Notes: generated by a model not told the origin, from the letters alone. A stretch of 42,534 bases of DNA from an uncultured Pseudomonadota bacterium (GCA_903884235.1 CAISEB010000056.1:1-42534); one strand, 5' to 3'; shown: positions 8,362 to 19,595, counted from the stretch's first letter. Translations and numbers: made by a program.

Positions 8362-9447
8362 ATGCTCTATCACCTCGCCGAACTGCTGGCACCGCACTAC
8401 TCGGGCTTCCGGGTGTTCTCGTACCTGACGCTGCGCGCGATCCTTGCGGCGCTCACCGCGCTGACGATCGCGCTGGTGGTCGGGCCGTGGATGATCCAGC
8501 GCCTTGCGGATCACCAGATCGGGCAGAACGTCCGGGATTTCGGGCCGCAGTCGCACCTGAAGAAGCAGGGCACGCCGACGATGGGTGGTGCGCTGATCCT
8601 GGTGGCGATGCTCGGTTCGACTCTGCTGTGGTCGGACCTCAGCAACCGCTACGTCTGGATCGTCACGGCGGTGACGGCTGCGTTCGGGCTGATCGGCTTC
8701 TACGACGACTATCTGAAGCTCGTCGTGGGCAACTCCAGGGGCCTCGCCGCCCGGTGGAAGTTCATCGCGCAGTCCGTCGCGGGCCTTGCCGGCTCGTTCG
8801 CGCTGCTCTACTCGGCGAGTTCGCCGGACGCGACGCTGCTGCACGTGCCGTTCTTCAAGGAAGTGGCGCTGCCGCTCGGTGCGATCGGCTTCGTGGTGCT
8901 CAGCTACTTCGTCATCGTCGGCACGAGCAACGCCGTGAACCTGACCGATGGACTCGACGGGCTGGCGATCATGCCCTCCGTCATGGTGGCGGCCGCACTC
9001 GGCGTGTTTGCCTACGCCTCGGGCAACGCGATCTTCGCCAACTACCTGCTGATCCCGCATGTCCCGGGCGTCGGCGAGGTGCTGATCTTCTGCGCCACCC
9101 TGGCGGGCGCCGGACTCGGCTTCCTCTGGTTCAACACCTACCCGGCGCAGGTCTTCATGGGAGACGTCGGCGCGCTCGCGCTCGGCGCGGCGCTCGGTAC
9201 GGTCGCGGTCGTCGTCCGGCAGGAAATCGTGCTGTTCGTGATGGGTGGCGTCTTCGTCCTCGAGACGGTCTCGGTGATGCTGCAAGTGGCCTCGTTCAAG
9301 CTCACCGGCAAGCGCATCTTCCGCATGGCGCCGATCCACCACCACTTCGAACTGAAGGGTTGGGCGGAGCCGAAGGTGATCGTGCGCTTCTGGATCATCA
9401 CCGTGGTGCTGGTGCTCGCCGGCCTCGCGACGCTGAAGGTGCGCTGA
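8362..9447 (+). CDS. mraY: Phospho-MurNAc-pentapeptide transferase MraY
   Basis: Polytopic inner-membrane enzyme that transfers phospho-MurNAc-pentapeptide to undecaprenyl phosphate to make lipid I. 361 aa, the same size as E. coli MraY, with about ten hydrophobic segments. Family motifs: [10 protein letters not shown] near residue 70, [20 protein letters not shown] (catalytic Asp cluster), [10 protein letters not shown], and [14 protein letters not shown] near the C-terminus. The stop TGA shares one base with the murD ATG. Confidence 0.97.
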   Translation: MLYHLAELLAPHYSGFRVFSYLTLRAILAALTALTIALVVGPWMIQRLADHQIGQNVRDFGPQSHLKKQGTPTMGGALILVAMLGSTLLWSDLSNRYVWIVTAVTAAFGLIGFYDDYLKLVVGNSRGLAARWKFIAQSVAGLAGSFALLYSASSPDATLLHVPFFKEVALPLGAIGFVVLSYFVIVGTSNAVNLTDGLDGLAIMPSVMVAAALGVFAYASGNAIFANYLLIPHVPGVGEVLIFCATLAGAGLGFLWFNTYPAQVFMGDVGALALGAALGTVAVVVRQEIVLFVMGGVFVLETVSVMLQVASFKLTGKRIFRMAPIHHHFELKGWAEPKVIVRFWIITVVLVLAGLATLKVR

Positions 9448-10769
9448 TGGCCCCACGCCGCAATCTCGTCGTCGGCCTCGGTAAGACCGGACTCTCGGTG
9501 GCCCGCTGGCTCGTCGCGAGCGGGGAGCAGGTCGCTGTGACCGACTCGCGCGCACAGCCACCCGAGCTCGACGCGCTGCGCGCACTCGGCAGTGCCGTCG
9601 TGACGCACGTGGGCGGATTCGACCTCGACCTCCTCGCGTCCGCGGACCGAATCGTGCTCTCGCCAGGTGTGTCCCGCGCCGAGCCGCTGGTTCGTGCGGC
9701 GCTCGAGCGCGGGCTGCCAGTCGTCGGCGACGTCGAGCTGTTCGCCCGTGCAAGCGCGGCTCCGACCGTCGCGATCACTGGCACCAACGGCAAGAGTACG
9801 GTCACGACGCTGGTTGCGGAGATGGCCGCCGCCGCGGGGCGTCGCGTGCTCGCCGGCGGCAACCTTGGCGAGCCGGCCCTCGACCTGCTCGCCCAGCCGG
9901 TGCCGGAACTCTACGTACTTGAACTGTCGAGCTACCAGCTCGAGTCCACCGACTCGCTGGTGCTGCGCGCGGCGGTCGTCCTCAATGTCACGCCAGATCA
10001 CTTGGATCGCTACGCCTCGGTCTCCGCGTACGCCGCCGCGAAGGCGCGCATCTATTCGCAGGCAGCGGTGGCCATCGTGAACGAGGACGATCCGATCGTC
10101 CGGGCCATGCCGGCACCCGGACAGCGGCGCATCGGCTTCAGCATCGCCGGAGACGCTGATTTCTCGATCGTGGCCAGCGCCGAGGGGCCGGCGCTCGCGC
10201 GCGGCGGCGTCGCGCTGATGCCGCTGGCGCAGATGCGCCTGCCGGGCCGGCACAATGCCGCAAACGCGCTCGCCTCGCTCGCGATCGGTTGCGAACTCGG
10301 CCTGCCGCTCGAGCCGATGCTCGCCACTTTGCGCACCTTCGGCGGACTTGCCCATCGGACGCAGGTGGTCGCCGAGCGCGGCGGCGTCAGGTTCGTCGAC
10401 GATTCCAAGGGCACCAACGTCGGTGCGACGCTCGCTGCCGTCGAGGGGCTGTCCGAACCCCTGGTCGTGATCGCAGGCGGCGACGGCAAGGGCCAGGACT
10501 TCTCGCCGCTGGCGGCGGCCTTCCGCGGTCGCGTTCGACACGTCGTGCTGATCGGTCGCGATCGGGCGCGTCTCGCCAGTGCGCTCGAGGGCGCTTGCCC
10601 GTGCGAATTTGCCGACGACATGGACGCGGCAGTCGTCGCCGCCGCTCGTGTCGCCCGTGCCGGCGACCTCGTGCTGCTGTCGCCCGCCTGCGCCAGTCTC
10701 GACATGTTCCGCGACTACGCCGCCCGTGGCGATGCGTTCGCAGCTGCTGCCCGGAGGCTCGCCGCATGA
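9447..10769 (+). CDS. murD: UDP-MurNAc-L-alanine:D-glutamate ligase MurD
   Basis: Adds D-Glu to UDP-MurNAc-L-Ala in the cytoplasm. 440 aa from the ATG at 9447, which overlaps the mraY stop by one base; the same frame is open far upstream, but only as an out-of-frame shadow of mraY. N-terminal UMP-binding domain (VVGLGKTGLSVARWL), P-loop TGTNGKST (111-118), then NVTPDHLDRY and the C-terminal DDSKGTN and SPACASLDMF motifs. Its stop overlaps the ftsW ATG by 4 nt. Confidence 0.96.
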   Translation: MAPRRNLVVGLGKTGLSVARWLVASGEQVAVTDSRAQPPELDALRALGSAVVTHVGGFDLDLLASADRIVLSPGVSRAEPLVRAALERGLPVVGDVELFARASAAPTVAITGTNGKSTVTTLVAEMAAAAGRRVLAGGNLGEPALDLLAQPVPELYVLELSSYQLESTDSLVLRAAVVLNVTPDHLDRYASVSAYAAAKARIYSQAAVAIVNEDDPIVRAMPAPGQRRIGFSIAGDADFSIVASAEGPALARGGVALMPLAQMRLPGRHNAANALASLAIGCELGLPLEPMLATLRTFGGLAHRTQVVAERGGVRFVDDSKGTNVGATLAAVEGLSEPLVVIAGGDGKGQDFSPLAAAFRGRVRHVVLIGRDRARLASALEGACPCEFADDMDAAVVAAARVARAGDLVLLSPACASLDMFRDYAARGDAFAAAARRLAA

Positions 10770-11935
10770 GTGCCACCACCTTCGCAATGCGCCAGCAGAA
10801 CCGCGGTGCGCTGCATGTCGACATGGTCGTGGTCGGCCTGACGGCGGCGCTGCTGCTGATCGGTCTCGTGATGGTGTCGTCCGCTTCGGTGACGCTCGCC
10901 GCGCGGGATGGCGACCCGTTCTTCTTCCTCGAGCGACAGCTCCTGTTCGCCGGCGTCGGCGTGCTGTTCGCGATGATCGGACTGCGTATCCCGACCGAAA
11001 CCTGGGAACGGTTGCATTTCGTGCTGCTCGCGGTCGCGATGCTACTGCTACTGTTCGTGCTGATTCCGGGCCTCGGGCATTCCGTCAACGGCAGCCGGCG
11101 ATGGCTGCGCCTGCTTGGCATGAACTTTCAGGCGTCCGAAGCGGCGCGCGTCCTGCTGCTCATCTATCTCTGCAGCTACGTGGTGCGCCGCGAAGAAGAG
11201 GTCCGCACCCACCTCGTCGGCTTCCTGAAGCCCCTCGGTGTGCTGGGAATCGCCGCAGGACTGCTCCTGTTTGAGCCGGACATGGGATCGGGCGTCGTGC
11301 TGATGGCGACCGCCATGCTGGTGTTGCTGCTGGCGGGCGCGAAGCTCACTCACTTCTTCTCGTTGAGCCTTGCGGGCGTCGGCGTGTTCGGCGCGCTCGC
11401 GGTGTTCAGTCCGTATCGCTGGCTCAGGATCACCAGCTTCCGGAACCCCTGGGCACATCCGTTCGACAGCGGCTTCCAGCTGACGCAGTCGCTGATCGCG
11501 ATCGGGCGCGGCGGCGGCGTCGGCGTCGGCCTCGGCTCGTCCGTGGAAAAGCTCTTCTACCTGCCCGAGGCGCACACCGATTTCATCTTCTCCGTGCTCG
11601 CGGAGGAACTCGGCTTCGTCGGCGTCCTCGCCGTGCTGCTCCTCGTCCTGGCACTGAGCTACCGCGCGCTCGTGATCGCGCGCAACGCCTCGGAGGCCGG
11701 CCTCAAGTTCCAGTCGTACCTCGCGGCGTCCTTCGGGATCTGGTTCGGCCTGCAGTCCCTGATCAACATGGGCGTGACGATGGGCCTGCTGCCCACGAAG
11801 GGCCTGACCCTGCCCCTGCTGTCGTATGGTCGTTCCAGCCTGGTCGTGACGATCGCGTGGATCGGGATCCTGCTGCGCGTCCACCACGAAACGCAGAGCA
11901 CCCGCTCGGTCGCGATCCGCGGAGCGGCTCGATGA
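10766..11935 (+). CDS. ftsW: Septal peptidoglycan glycosyltransferase FtsW
   Basis: SEDS-family polymerase that works with FtsI at the septum. 389 aa with about ten membrane segments. Characteristic SEDS sequences: NGSRRWLRL, LLFEPDMGSGVVL, AEELGFVGVLAVLLL, and the C-terminal PTKGLTLPLLSYGRSS. The start ATG overlaps the murD stop (ATGA) and has GGAGG 8 nt upstream (10753-10757). The C-terminus is short and cytoplasmic. Confidence 0.96.
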   Translation: MSATTFAMRQQNRGALHVDMVVVGLTAALLLIGLVMVSSASVTLAARDGDPFFFLERQLLFAGVGVLFAMIGLRIPTETWERLHFVLLAVAMLLLLFVLIPGLGHSVNGSRRWLRLLGMNFQASEAARVLLLIYLCSYVVRREEEVRTHLVGFLKPLGVLGIAAGLLLFEPDMGSGVVLMATAMLVLLLAGAKLTHFFSLSLAGVGVFGALAVFSPYRWLRITSFRNPWAHPFDSGFQLTQSLIAIGRGGGVGVGLGSSVEKLFYLPEAHTDFIFSVLAEELGFVGVLAVLLLVLALSYRALVIARNASEAGLKFQSYLAASFGIWFGLQSLINMGVTMGLLPTKGLTLPLLSYGRSSLVVTIAWIGILLRVHHETQSTRSVAIRGAAR

Positions 11936-13014
11936 CGACGGTCCTCATCATGGCCGGCGGGACGGGCGGGCACGTGTTCCCGGCGCTCGCGGTCGCCCGC
12001 GTGCTCGAGGGCCGCTCGTGCCGGGTCGTCTGGCTCGGCACCCACCGCGGCATCGAGGCTCGGCTGGTACCGGCGGCTGGGATCGACATCGAGTGGGTGC
12101 GCGTCTCCGGCCTCAGGGGCAAGGGCGCGGCGAGCTGGCTGATGGCGCCGCTGCGGCTTGCAGAGGCGCTGGCCGATTCGATCGGCGCCGTGCGCCGCAT
12201 CCGCCCGGACGTCGTGCTCGGACTGGGCGGGTTCGTCTCCGGTCCGGGTGGCGTTGCTGCCCGCCTGATGGGCCGGCCGCTGGTGATCCACGAGCAGAAC
12301 GCCGTCGCCGGCCTCACCAACCGCATCCTCGCGCGCCTCGCGCGCACGGTCGCCGAGGCGTTCCCCGGCGCGTTCCGCCGGTCGGTTGGCGCCGTGCCGG
12401 TCGGCAACCCGGTCCGGCCCGAGATCGAGGCGATCGGCAATGCGCCCGCCGCCGGCCCGCACAGCCCACGGCACCTGCTGGTGTTCGGCGGAAGCCAGGG
12501 TGCCGCCGCGATCAACCGCGTCGTGCCCGCGGCGCTCGCGCTCCTGCCGCCGTCCGCGCGGCCGTCGGTCCTGCACCAGACCGGTCGTGATCGCCGCGAC
12601 GCGGTTGTGGCGGCGTACGCGGCGCTCGGCGTCGACGCGGACGTGCGTGAATTCATCGACGACATGGCGGACGCGTACCGCTGGGCGGACATCGCGGTCG
12701 CCCGCAGCGGCGCGCTCACGGTGGCCGAGCTCGCCGCCGCGGGCACGCCTGCGCTGCTCGTGCCGTTTCCGGCGGCCGTGGACGATCACCAGACGGCCAA
12801 CGCCCGCTTCCTCACGGATCGCGGTGCGGCGGTGCTGATGCCCGAAGCGACGCTCACCGCCGATCGCCTCGCCGCGCAACTGGCCCGCCTGCTGGGCGTG
12901 GATGCGACGCCGCTTGCCGCGATGGCCGGTGCCGCCCGTGCGGCGGCGGTGCCGGGCGCCGCGGAGAAGCTGGCCGACCTGTGCCTCGCCGCTGGTGCGG
13001 GAGGCTCCCGATGA
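11932..13014 (+). CDS. murG: Lipid II synthase MurG
   Basis: UDP-GlcNAc:lipid I GlcNAc transferase (GT28) at the inner face of the cytoplasmic membrane, making lipid II. 360 aa. The glycine-rich loop GGTGGH is at 9-14, a second G-loop [11 protein letters not shown] follows, then [24 protein letters not shown] and the acceptor/donor segment [22 protein letters not shown]. The start ATG at 11932 overlaps the ftsW stop; an ATG at 11857 in the same frame would run into the ftsW coding sequence and add non-family residues. Confidence 0.96.
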   Translation: MTTVLIMAGGTGGHVFPALAVARVLEGRSCRVVWLGTHRGIEARLVPAAGIDIEWVRVSGLRGKGAASWLMAPLRLAEALADSIGAVRRIRPDVVLGLGGFVSGPGGVAARLMGRPLVIHEQNAVAGLTNRILARLARTVAEAFPGAFRRSVGAVPVGNPVRPEIEAIGNAPAAGPHSPRHLLVFGGSQGAAAINRVVPAALALLPPSARPSVLHQTGRDRRDAVVAAYAALGVDADVREFIDDMADAYRWADIAVARSGALTVAELAAAGTPALLVPFPAAVDDHQTANARFLTDRGAAVLMPEATLTADRLAAQLARLLGVDATPLAAMAGAARAAAVPGAAEKLADLCLAAGAGGSR

Positions 13015-14423
13015 GCGCACGCATGCGCCGGATCCAGCACATCCACTTCGTCGGCATCGGCGGCAGCGGCATGGGCGGCATCGCCGAGGTGCTACTCAAC
13101 CTGGGCTATGCCGTGCAGGGCTCCGACCTGAAGCCCAATGCCGTGACCGAGCGTCTCGTCGGCCTTGGCGCCAGCATCTCCTTCGGGCATGCGCCCGAGC
13201 ACGTGGCCGGCGCCAACGTCGTCGTCGTCTCGAGCGCCGTCGCGGCCGACAATCCGGAGGTCGTCGCCGCGCACGCCGCGCGCATCCCGGTCGTGCAGCG
13301 CGCCGAGATGCTCGCCGAGCTGATGCGCTTCCGGGTCGGTATCGCGATCGCCGGCTCGCACGGCAAGACCACGACCACGAGCCTCGTTGCGAGCATCCTC
13401 GCGGAGGGCGGCGAGGATCCGACTTTCGTGATCGGTGGCCGGCTGAAGAGCGCCGATGCGAATGCGCGGCTCGGCACCGGCCAGTACCTCGTCGCGGAAG
13501 CGGACGAGAGCGACGCCTCGTTCCTGCACCTGCAGCCGATGATGGCGGTCGTCACCAACATCGACAACGACCACCTGATCACGCACGGCGGCGACTTCGA
13601 CAAGCTCAAGCAGAGCTTCGTCGATTTCCTGCACAACCTGCCTTTCTACGGCCTCGCGGTGCTGTGCCTCGATGATCGCGAGCTCGCCTCGGTGATGCCG
13701 CAGGTCAAACGTCCGATCCTCACCTATGGGGTGGCTGCGGGCGCCGACGTGCGGGCGACCGACATCGTCCGCGACGGCCTCTGCACCCGCTTCAACGTCG
13801 TGCGTGCGGACCGCGCCGCGGCGCTACCGGTCTCGCTCAACGTCCCGGGCCACCACAACGTGCTCAATGCGCTGGCGGCGATCGCCGTCGCGTCCGAGCT
13901 AGGCATCGCGGATGCCGCGATCCAGGGTGCCCTCGCGCACTTCCAGGGCATTGACCGGCGCCTGCAGGTCATCGCCGAGATGAAGCTGCCGGTCGGTCGG
14001 GTGACCCTGGTGGACGACTACGGCCACCACCCGACCGAGATCGCCGCCACCCTGGACGCGATCCGCCAAGGCTGGCCCGGCCGCCGCCTCGTGCTCGCGT
14101 TCCAGCCGCACCGCTACACGCGCACCCGCGACCTGCTCGACGATTTCGCCGAGGTGCTCTCGACGGTCGACGCGCTGGTCGTCACTGAAGTCTACGCGGC
14201 GGGCGAACTTCCGATCCGCGATGCGGACGGTCGTTCCATCTGCCGTGCAATCCGTGGCCGCGGGCGGGTGGAACCGGTGTTCGTCGCGAAGCTCGAGACG
14301 CTGCACGAGGCGCTCGCCGGGCTGCTGCGCGACGGGGACGTGCTCGTCACGATGGGCGCAGGCCACATCGGCGCCATAACCCATGCGCTGCCTGCCAGGC
14401 TCGGCGCGGAGGCGGGCGCATGA
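13011..14423 (+). CDS. murC: UDP-MurNAc:L-alanine ligase MurC
   Basis: First Mur ligase, adding L-Ala to UDP-MurNAc. 470 aa. N-terminal Rossmann motif [15 protein letters not shown] (about 12-26), ATP loop GSHGKTT (115-121), then [27 protein letters not shown] and [14 protein letters not shown]. The start ATG at 13011 overlaps the murG stop (ATGA), with a GGGAGG Shine-Dalgarno just upstream; an ATG at 12981 in the same frame would extend into murG and was not chosen. The stop overlaps the murB ATG. Confidence 0.96.
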   Translation: MSARMRRIQHIHFVGIGGSGMGGIAEVLLNLGYAVQGSDLKPNAVTERLVGLGASISFGHAPEHVAGANVVVVSSAVAADNPEVVAAHAARIPVVQRAEMLAELMRFRVGIAIAGSHGKTTTTSLVASILAEGGEDPTFVIGGRLKSADANARLGTGQYLVAEADESDASFLHLQPMMAVVTNIDNDHLITHGGDFDKLKQSFVDFLHNLPFYGLAVLCLDDRELASVMPQVKRPILTYGVAAGADVRATDIVRDGLCTRFNVVRADRAAALPVSLNVPGHHNVLNALAAIAVASELGIADAAIQGALAHFQGIDRRLQVIAEMKLPVGRVTLVDDYGHHPTEIAATLDAIRQGWPGRRLVLAFQPHRYTRTRDLLDDFAEVLSTVDALVVTEVYAAGELPIRDADGRSICRAIRGRGRVEPVFVAKLETLHEALAGLLRDGDVLVTMGAGHIGAITHALPARLGAEAGA

Positions 14424-15328
14424 ACCACTCGCTGCGTGCCGTGATCGCCCCGGAGTTCCTGGCGCACGTCCGTTTCGACGAGTCGCTCGCACGCCATACC
14501 TCCTGGCACGTCGGCGGCCCGGCCGACGCGTTCTACACGCCGCGCAGCGCCGACGAGCTCGGCCGCTTCCTCGCGGCTCTGCCGACGAGCGTGCCGGTGC
14601 ATTGGCTGGGGCTTGGCAGCAACACGCTGGTGCGTGACGGCGGCCTGCGCGGCGTCGTGATCTCGCTGCATCTCGGCCTCGACCGGCTCGAGCGGCGTGG
14701 CGACACGCACGTGCATGCCGATGCCGGCATCCCGTGCGCCCGGCTCGCGCGACAGTGCGCGAAGTGGCTGCTCGGCCCCGCCGAATTCTTCGCCGGAATT
14801 CCCGGCACCATCGGCGGCGCGCTCGCCATGAACGCCGGTGCCTGGGGCGGTGAGACCTGGCCTCATGTCGCCGAGGTGGATGTGATCGACCGCCGCGGCG
14901 CGACGCATACGCGCGCCGCCAGCGAGTACCACTACGGGTACCGTTCGCTGCAGGCGCCGGTGGCCGACGAGTGGTTCATTGCCGCGCGCTTCGTGTTCGT
15001 GCCCGCACCGGCCGCGAGCGCGGACACGCTGAAGAACCTGCTCGTGCAGCGCAAGGAAACCCAGCCCATCGGTGCGTGGAGCTGCGGATCGACGTTCACG
15101 AATCCGCCCGGCGACCATGCGGCGCGCTTGATCGAGTCCGCGGGCCTGAAGGGCTTCCGCATCGGCGGTGCAGTTGTATCGACCAAGCACGCGAACTTCA
15201 TGATCAACGAGGGCGAGGCGACGGCGGCCGACATCGAGCGGCTGATCGGCCACGTCCGCGACGAGGTCGAGCGTAGACACGGCGTGCGCCTCGATACCGA
15301 AGTCCGCATCGTCGGGGAGGGCGCATGA
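14420..15328 (+). CDS. murB: UDP-N-acetylenolpyruvoylglucosamine reductase MurB
   Basis: FAD enzyme that reduces enolpyruvyl-UDP-GlcNAc to UDP-MurNAc. 302 aa. FAD-binding segments [25 protein letters not shown] and [20 protein letters not shown]. The catalytic Ser region is SCGSTFTNP, and the C-terminus carries [17 protein letters not shown]. The ATG overlaps the murC stop; GGAGG lies just upstream. The stop overlaps the ddl ATG by 4 nt. Confidence 0.95.
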   Translation: MNHSLRAVIAPEFLAHVRFDESLARHTSWHVGGPADAFYTPRSADELGRFLAALPTSVPVHWLGLGSNTLVRDGGLRGVVISLHLGLDRLERRGDTHVHADAGIPCARLARQCAKWLLGPAEFFAGIPGTIGGALAMNAGAWGGETWPHVAEVDVIDRRGATHTRAASEYHYGYRSLQAPVADEWFIAARFVFVPAPAASADTLKNLLVQRKETQPIGAWSCGSTFTNPPGDHAARLIESAGLKGFRIGGAVVSTKHANFMINEGEATAADIERLIGHVRDEVERRHGVRLDTEVRIVGEGA

Positions 15329-16293
15329 GCGCGTCCGTACCGGCACGCCCGCATCCGGTCACCGACGCCGCCGCGTTCGGCCGCGTCGCCGTGCTGCTCG
15401 GTGGCGATTCGTCCGAGCGCGAGGTCTCACTGGATTCCGGCGCGAACGTGCTCGCGGCGCTGCGCGCGAGGGGCGTCGACGCGACCGGCGTCGATGGCGT
15501 CCCGGCGCTCGTCGAGGCCCTGGTGGCGCGCCGCTACGACCGCGTCTTCAACATCATGCACGGGGGTGCCGGCGAGAATGGCGTCGTGCAGGGGCTGCTC
15601 GAGGGGCTCGGTGTTCCCTACACCGGCTCCGGCGTGCTCGGTGCCGCGCTGACGCTCGACAAGATCCGCACCAAGCAGGTCTGGCTCACCGCCGGGCTGC
15701 CGACGCCACGCTACGTTCGCCTTGCCCCCGGCGACGATGTCGCGACGGCCGCGCGATCGCTCGGCCTGCCGATCATCGTCAAGCCGTCGCTCGAGGGCTC
15801 GAGCGTCGGCGTCAGCCGGGTGTTCGAAGCCGGCCAGCTGGATGCAGCGATCGAACTCGCGGCCCGCTACGGCGGCGAGCTGCTGATGGAGCAGCTGATC
15901 CAGGGCGGCGAGTACACCGTCGGCATCCTCGGTGGCGTCGCGCTGCCGTCGATCCGGATCGTCCCCGCCGGCGAGTACTACGACTATCACGCCAAGTACG
16001 TGGCCGACGACACGCAGTACGTCTGCCCGGGTCTCGAGCCCGCCGCCGATGCCGAGATGCGCGCGCTCGCGCTCGCCGCGTTCCACGCCTCGGGTGCCGG
16101 TGGCTGGGGCCGCGTCGACGTGATGCGCGACCGCGAGGGTGGCAACTGGCTGCTCGAGGTCAATACGACCCCCGGCATGACGAGCCACTCGCTGGTGCCG
16201 AAGGCCGCGCGCGCGGTCGGGATCGAGTTCGACGAACTGGTCTGGCGGGTGCTCGAGACGAGCTTCGGCGTGCGGCGCGGGAGGCGTGCATGA
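15325..16293 (+). CDS. ddl: D-alanine--D-alanine ligase
   Basis: ATP-grasp enzyme that makes the D-Ala-D-Ala used by MurF. 322 aa, near DdlB length. Motifs: [19 protein letters not shown] at the N-terminus, [30 protein letters not shown], and the Mg/ATP site [21 protein letters not shown]. Its position between murB and ftsQ is the standard ddlB position. The ATG overlaps murB and the stop overlaps ftsQ. Confidence 0.96.
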   Translation: MSASVPARPHPVTDAAAFGRVAVLLGGDSSEREVSLDSGANVLAALRARGVDATGVDGVPALVEALVARRYDRVFNIMHGGAGENGVVQGLLEGLGVPYTGSGVLGAALTLDKIRTKQVWLTAGLPTPRYVRLAPGDDVATAARSLGLPIIVKPSLEGSSVGVSRVFEAGQLDAAIELAARYGGELLMEQLIQGGEYTVGILGGVALPSIRIVPAGEYYDYHAKYVADDTQYVCPGLEPAADAEMRALALAAFHASGAGGWGRVDVMRDREGGNWLLEVNTTPGMTSHSLVPKAARAVGIEFDELVWRVLETSFGVRRGRRA

Positions 16294-17129
16294 GCCTGCT
16301 CGCCCGGCTCTGGCCCCACCGCGCCCGCAATCGGGCGCGCGTCGAGAAGAAGAAGGCGCCGACCTTCGCGCTGCCTGCCGTCCACTGGGCTCGGGTCGCC
16401 CCGTTCGCGCTGGTCGCGTCGGCCGTGGGTGCGCTGGCCGCCTCGGTCGGCTACGCCCTCGACAGGCCCGTGCGCCGCATCGAGATGGTCGGCGCGTTCC
16501 AGCGCGTGTCCTCGATCGACGTCGAGCATGTCGTTCGCGAGCGGCTGCGCGGCGGATTCGTCACGGCCAACCTCGATACCCTCCAGCATGCGATCGAGTC
16601 GCTGGCGTGGGTGGACCATGCCCGGGTCCAGCGTCGCTGGCCGGACGCGCTCGCCGTCCAGGTGACCGAGCAGAGCGCGATCGCCCGGTGGGGCGAGAGC
16701 GGTCTCGTCAACGCCCGCGGCGAGCTGTTCATCCGCGATGCGCGCCACGTGCCGCCGGAGCTGCCGCGCCTGGATGGCCCGGAAGGCTCCGAGCATCAGG
16801 TCTCGGAACTTTACTTCCAGATCCAGCCGCGGCTGCTCGAGGCCGGCATGGCCGTTTCGGCGCTGCGCCTCGATCCGCGCGGCGCCTGGGAAGTCGTGCT
16901 CGCCAACGGCGTCTCGGTCCGCCTCGGCCGACGCCAGCTGCAGGACCGGCTCGAGCGCTTCCTGCGGGTCGGTGCGCCGCTGGTCGCGAGTCGCGCCACC
17001 GACATCTCCTACCTCGACATGCGCTACTCGAACGGCTTCTCGGTCGGCTGGCGCACGGCCGGCTCGCCTGGACAGGCGACCGGATCGGACGACGGCAATC
17101 AGCATCAGAAGCGGGACCAAGATGTCTAA
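16290..17129 (+). CDS. ftsQ: Cell division protein FtsQ
   Basis: Bitopic divisome scaffold, partner of FtsL and FtsB. 279 aa. Basic cytoplasmic N-terminus ([12 protein letters not shown]), one membrane segment (about 37-56), a POTRA domain beginning [22 protein letters not shown], then the beta domain ([20 protein letters not shown]). The C-terminus ends in a polar tail that overlaps the ftsA start by 8 nt. The ATG overlaps the ddl stop, with GGGAGG upstream. Confidence 0.94.
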   Translation: MSLLARLWPHRARNRARVEKKKAPTFALPAVHWARVAPFALVASAVGALAASVGYALDRPVRRIEMVGAFQRVSSIDVEHVVRERLRGGFVTANLDTLQHAIESLAWVDHARVQRRWPDALAVQVTEQSAIARWGESGLVNARGELFIRDARHVPPELPRLDGPEGSEHQVSELYFQIQPRLLEAGMAVSALRLDPRGAWEVVLANGVSVRLGRRQLQDRLERFLRVGAPLVASRATDISYLDMRYSNGFSVGWRTAGSPGQATGSDDGNQHQKRDQDV

Positions 17130-18354
17130 GCGCAGTGAACGGAATCTCATCGTCGGGCTCGACATCGGTACGTCGAAGATCGTCGCGCTCGTCGGCGAGC
17201 TGAAGCCGGACGGCGACCTCGAGGTGATCGGCGTCGGCTCGCACCCGTCGCACGGCCTCAAGCGCGGCGTCGTGGTCAACATCGATTCGACCGTGCAGTC
17301 AATCCAGCGTGCCGTCGAGCAGGCGGAGCTGATGGCCGGCGTCGAGATCAATGCCGTCTACACCGGCATCGCCGGCAGCCACGTGCGCAGCCTCAATTCG
17401 CACGGCATCGTCGCGATCAAGGACAAGGAAGTGGCCCAGGGGGACATCGCGCGGGTGATGGACGCGGCGCAGGCCGTGGCACTGCCCGCCGACCAGCGGA
17501 TCATTCACGTGATCCCGCAGGAATTCATCATCGACAGCCAGGAGGGCATCCGCGAGCCGATCGGCATGTCGGGCGTGCGGCTCGAGGCGCGCGTGCACAT
17601 CGTCACCGGTGCCGAGAGCGCCGCCCAGAACATCGTCAAGTGCGTGCAGCGCTGCGGCCTCGCGGTCGAGGACATCGTCCTCGAGCAGTGGGCCTCGAGC
17701 TACGCGGTGCTCACCGAGGATGAGAAGGACCTCGGCGTCTGCCTGATCGACATCGGCGGCGGGACGACCGACATCGCGGTCTTCGCTGGCGGCGCGCTCA
17801 GGCACACGGCGGTGATCCCGATTGCCGGCGACCAGGTGACCAACGACATCGCCGTGTCGATGCGCACGCCGACGCAGTACGCCGAGGACATCAAGATCCG
17901 CTATGCGTGCGCGTTGTCCCAGCTCGCCAATCCCGACGAGACCATCGAGGTGCCTAGCGTCGGCGACCGTCCGCCGCGCCGGCTCGCGCGCCAGACGCTC
18001 GCCGAGATCGTCGAGCCGCGCTACGAGGAGCTCTACAACCTGATCCGTGACGAGCTGCGCCGTTCGGGTTTCGAGGAGGCGATCGCCGCCGGCCTCGTGA
18101 TGACCGGCGGCAGCTCCAAGATGGAAGGCGCGGTCGAGCTCGCCGAAGAGGTCTTCCACGTGCCGGTGCGCCTCGGCGTGCCCCACGGCGTGTCGGGGCT
18201 CGGCGAGGTGATCCGCAATCCGATCCACGCGACCGGCGTCGGCCTGCTGCTGTACGCGCGGGCCCAGTCTGGACCGGGCCCCTTTACCGGTCCGCGCGTC
18301 CGTGGCGACAGCGTCTTCGAGCGCATGAAGCAGTGGTTCATGGGCTACTTCTGA
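17122..18354 (+). CDS. ftsA: Cell division protein FtsA
   Basis: Actin-like ATPase that tethers FtsZ to the membrane and recruits downstream divisome proteins. 410 aa. The actin-fold phosphate loops are visible: GLDIGTSKIVALVG near the N-terminus and CLIDIGGGTTDIAVF in the middle; the late GLVMTGGSSKMEG completes the site. The C-terminus SVFERMKQWFMGYF is the expected amphipathic membrane-targeting helix. The start ATG at 17122 is inside the last codons of ftsQ; an open frame further upstream is a shadow of ftsQ. Confidence 0.97.
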   Translation: MSKRSERNLIVGLDIGTSKIVALVGELKPDGDLEVIGVGSHPSHGLKRGVVVNIDSTVQSIQRAVEQAELMAGVEINAVYTGIAGSHVRSLNSHGIVAIKDKEVAQGDIARVMDAAQAVALPADQRIIHVIPQEFIIDSQEGIREPIGMSGVRLEARVHIVTGAESAAQNIVKCVQRCGLAVEDIVLEQWASSYAVLTEDEKDLGVCLIDIGGGTTDIAVFAGGALRHTAVIPIAGDQVTNDIAVSMRTPTQYAEDIKIRYACALSQLANPDETIEVPSVGDRPPRRLARQTLAEIVEPRYEELYNLIRDELRRSGFEEAIAAGLVMTGGSSKMEGAVELAEEVFHVPVRLGVPHGVSGLGEVIRNPIHATGVGLLLYARAQSGPGPFTGPRVRGDSVFERMKQWFMGYF

Positions 18355-18410
18355 ATTTCCCCCCAGGTCATTCCGTTTCACACGTTTCATTCGATTCCAA
18401 GGAGAGCAAC

Positions 18411-19589
18411 ATGTTCGAACTTATGGATGCCGTCAGCCAGAGCGCAGTGATCAAGGTGCTGGGAGTCGGCGGTGCCGGCTGCAACGCGGTCGACCACATG
18501 CTGCTCGCTGGCATCGAGGGCGTGGACTTCGTCTGCCTCAACACCGACTCGCAGGTGCTGAAGAAGTCGAAGGTCAAGACGACGCTGCAGATCGGCACGA
18601 ACATCACCAAGGGTCTCGGCGCTGGCGCCGACCCCGAGGTCGGCCGGCAGGCGGCGATGGAGGATCGCGACCGCATCATCGAGCTCATCGAGGGCTGCGA
18701 CATGCTGTTCATCACCGCCGGCATGGGTGGTGGCACCGGCACCGGCGCGGCACCGGTCGTCGCCCAGGTCGCGAAGGAGCTCGGCATCCTGACGGTCGCC
18801 GTCGTGACCAAGCCGTTCGCGATGGAAGGCGGCAAGCGCATGGCGATCGCCGAACACGGCATCGGCGAGCTCGGCAAGTACTGCGACTCGCTGATCACGA
18901 TCCCGAACCAGAAGCTGCTGACCGTGCTCGGCCCGAAGACGCGCCTGCTCGACGCGTTCACCTCGGCCAACGGCGTGCTGCAGGGTGCCGTGCAGGGCAT
19001 CGCCGAGCTGATCACGCGTCCCGGCCTGATCAACGTCGACTTCGCCGACGTCCGCACCGTCATGAGCGAGACCGGCATGGCGATGATGGGCACGGGCCAC
19101 GCCTCGGGCGAGGATCGTGCGCGTCTCGCCGCCGAGATGGCGGTCTCGAGCCCGCTGCTCGAGGACATCAACCTCGCCGGTGCACAGGGCATCCTCGTCA
19201 ACGTCACCGCGGGCATGGACCTCGCGATCGGCGAACTCGACGAGGTCGGCAACACCGTGAAACAGTACGCGAGCGACGATGCGACCGTCGTGGTCGGCAC
19301 CGTCATCGAGCCGGACATGCAGGACGAGATCCGCGTCACCGTCGTCGCGACTGGCCTTGGCCGCGCCGAGATCGGTCGCCTCGCGACCCCGCAGCCGGTT
19401 GTCGCCCGGCATGAGGTTCGCGTTGCCGCGCAGCGCCCGCGTCCGGTGTCGGTGGTCCGGCCGGACATCGAGGAACTCATCAACCGCCCGGCGATGACCC
19501 GCAAGGCCGTCGGCGACGGGCTGCGCCCCGACTACCACGACACCGAGATGCTCGATATCCCGTCGTTCCTGCGCCGCCAGGCAGACTGA
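18411..19589 (+). CDS. ftsZ: Cell division GTPase FtsZ
   Basis: Tubulin homologue that forms the Z ring. 392 aa. KVLGVGGAGCNAVDHM at the N-terminus and the tubulin signature GGGTGTG at 106-112. The variable linker is followed by the conserved C-terminal peptide LDIPSFLRRQ, which binds FtsA, ZapD and others; zapD itself is encoded at 36849-37658. The start was chosen at 18411 because of a strong AAGGAG about 7 nt upstream and family homology. The 56-nt ftsA-ftsZ gap is the longest in the cluster, so separate translation initiation is likely. Confidence 0.98.
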   Translation: MFELMDAVSQSAVIKVLGVGGAGCNAVDHMLLAGIEGVDFVCLNTDSQVLKKSKVKTTLQIGTNITKGLGAGADPEVGRQAAMEDRDRIIELIEGCDMLFITAGMGGGTGTGAAPVVAQVAKELGILTVAVVTKPFAMEGGKRMAIAEHGIGELGKYCDSLITIPNQKLLTVLGPKTRLLDAFTSANGVLQGAVQGIAELITRPGLINVDFADVRTVMSETGMAMMGTGHASGEDRARLAAEMAVSSPLLEDINLAGAQGILVNVTAGMDLAIGELDEVGNTVKQYASDDATVVVGTVIEPDMQDEIRVTVVATGLGRAEIGRLATPQPVVARHEVRVAAQRPRPVSVVRPDIEELINRPAMTRKAVGDGLRPDYHDTEMLDIPSFLRRQAD

Positions 19590-19595
19590 GGCCAG

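Noticed and set aside
8052-9446. N-terminal half of a 905-codon frame ending with MurD
   Set aside because: Only the part from 9447 is MurD; the upstream half is an Arg-rich out-of-frame reading of murF and mraY, so a fusion is not supported.
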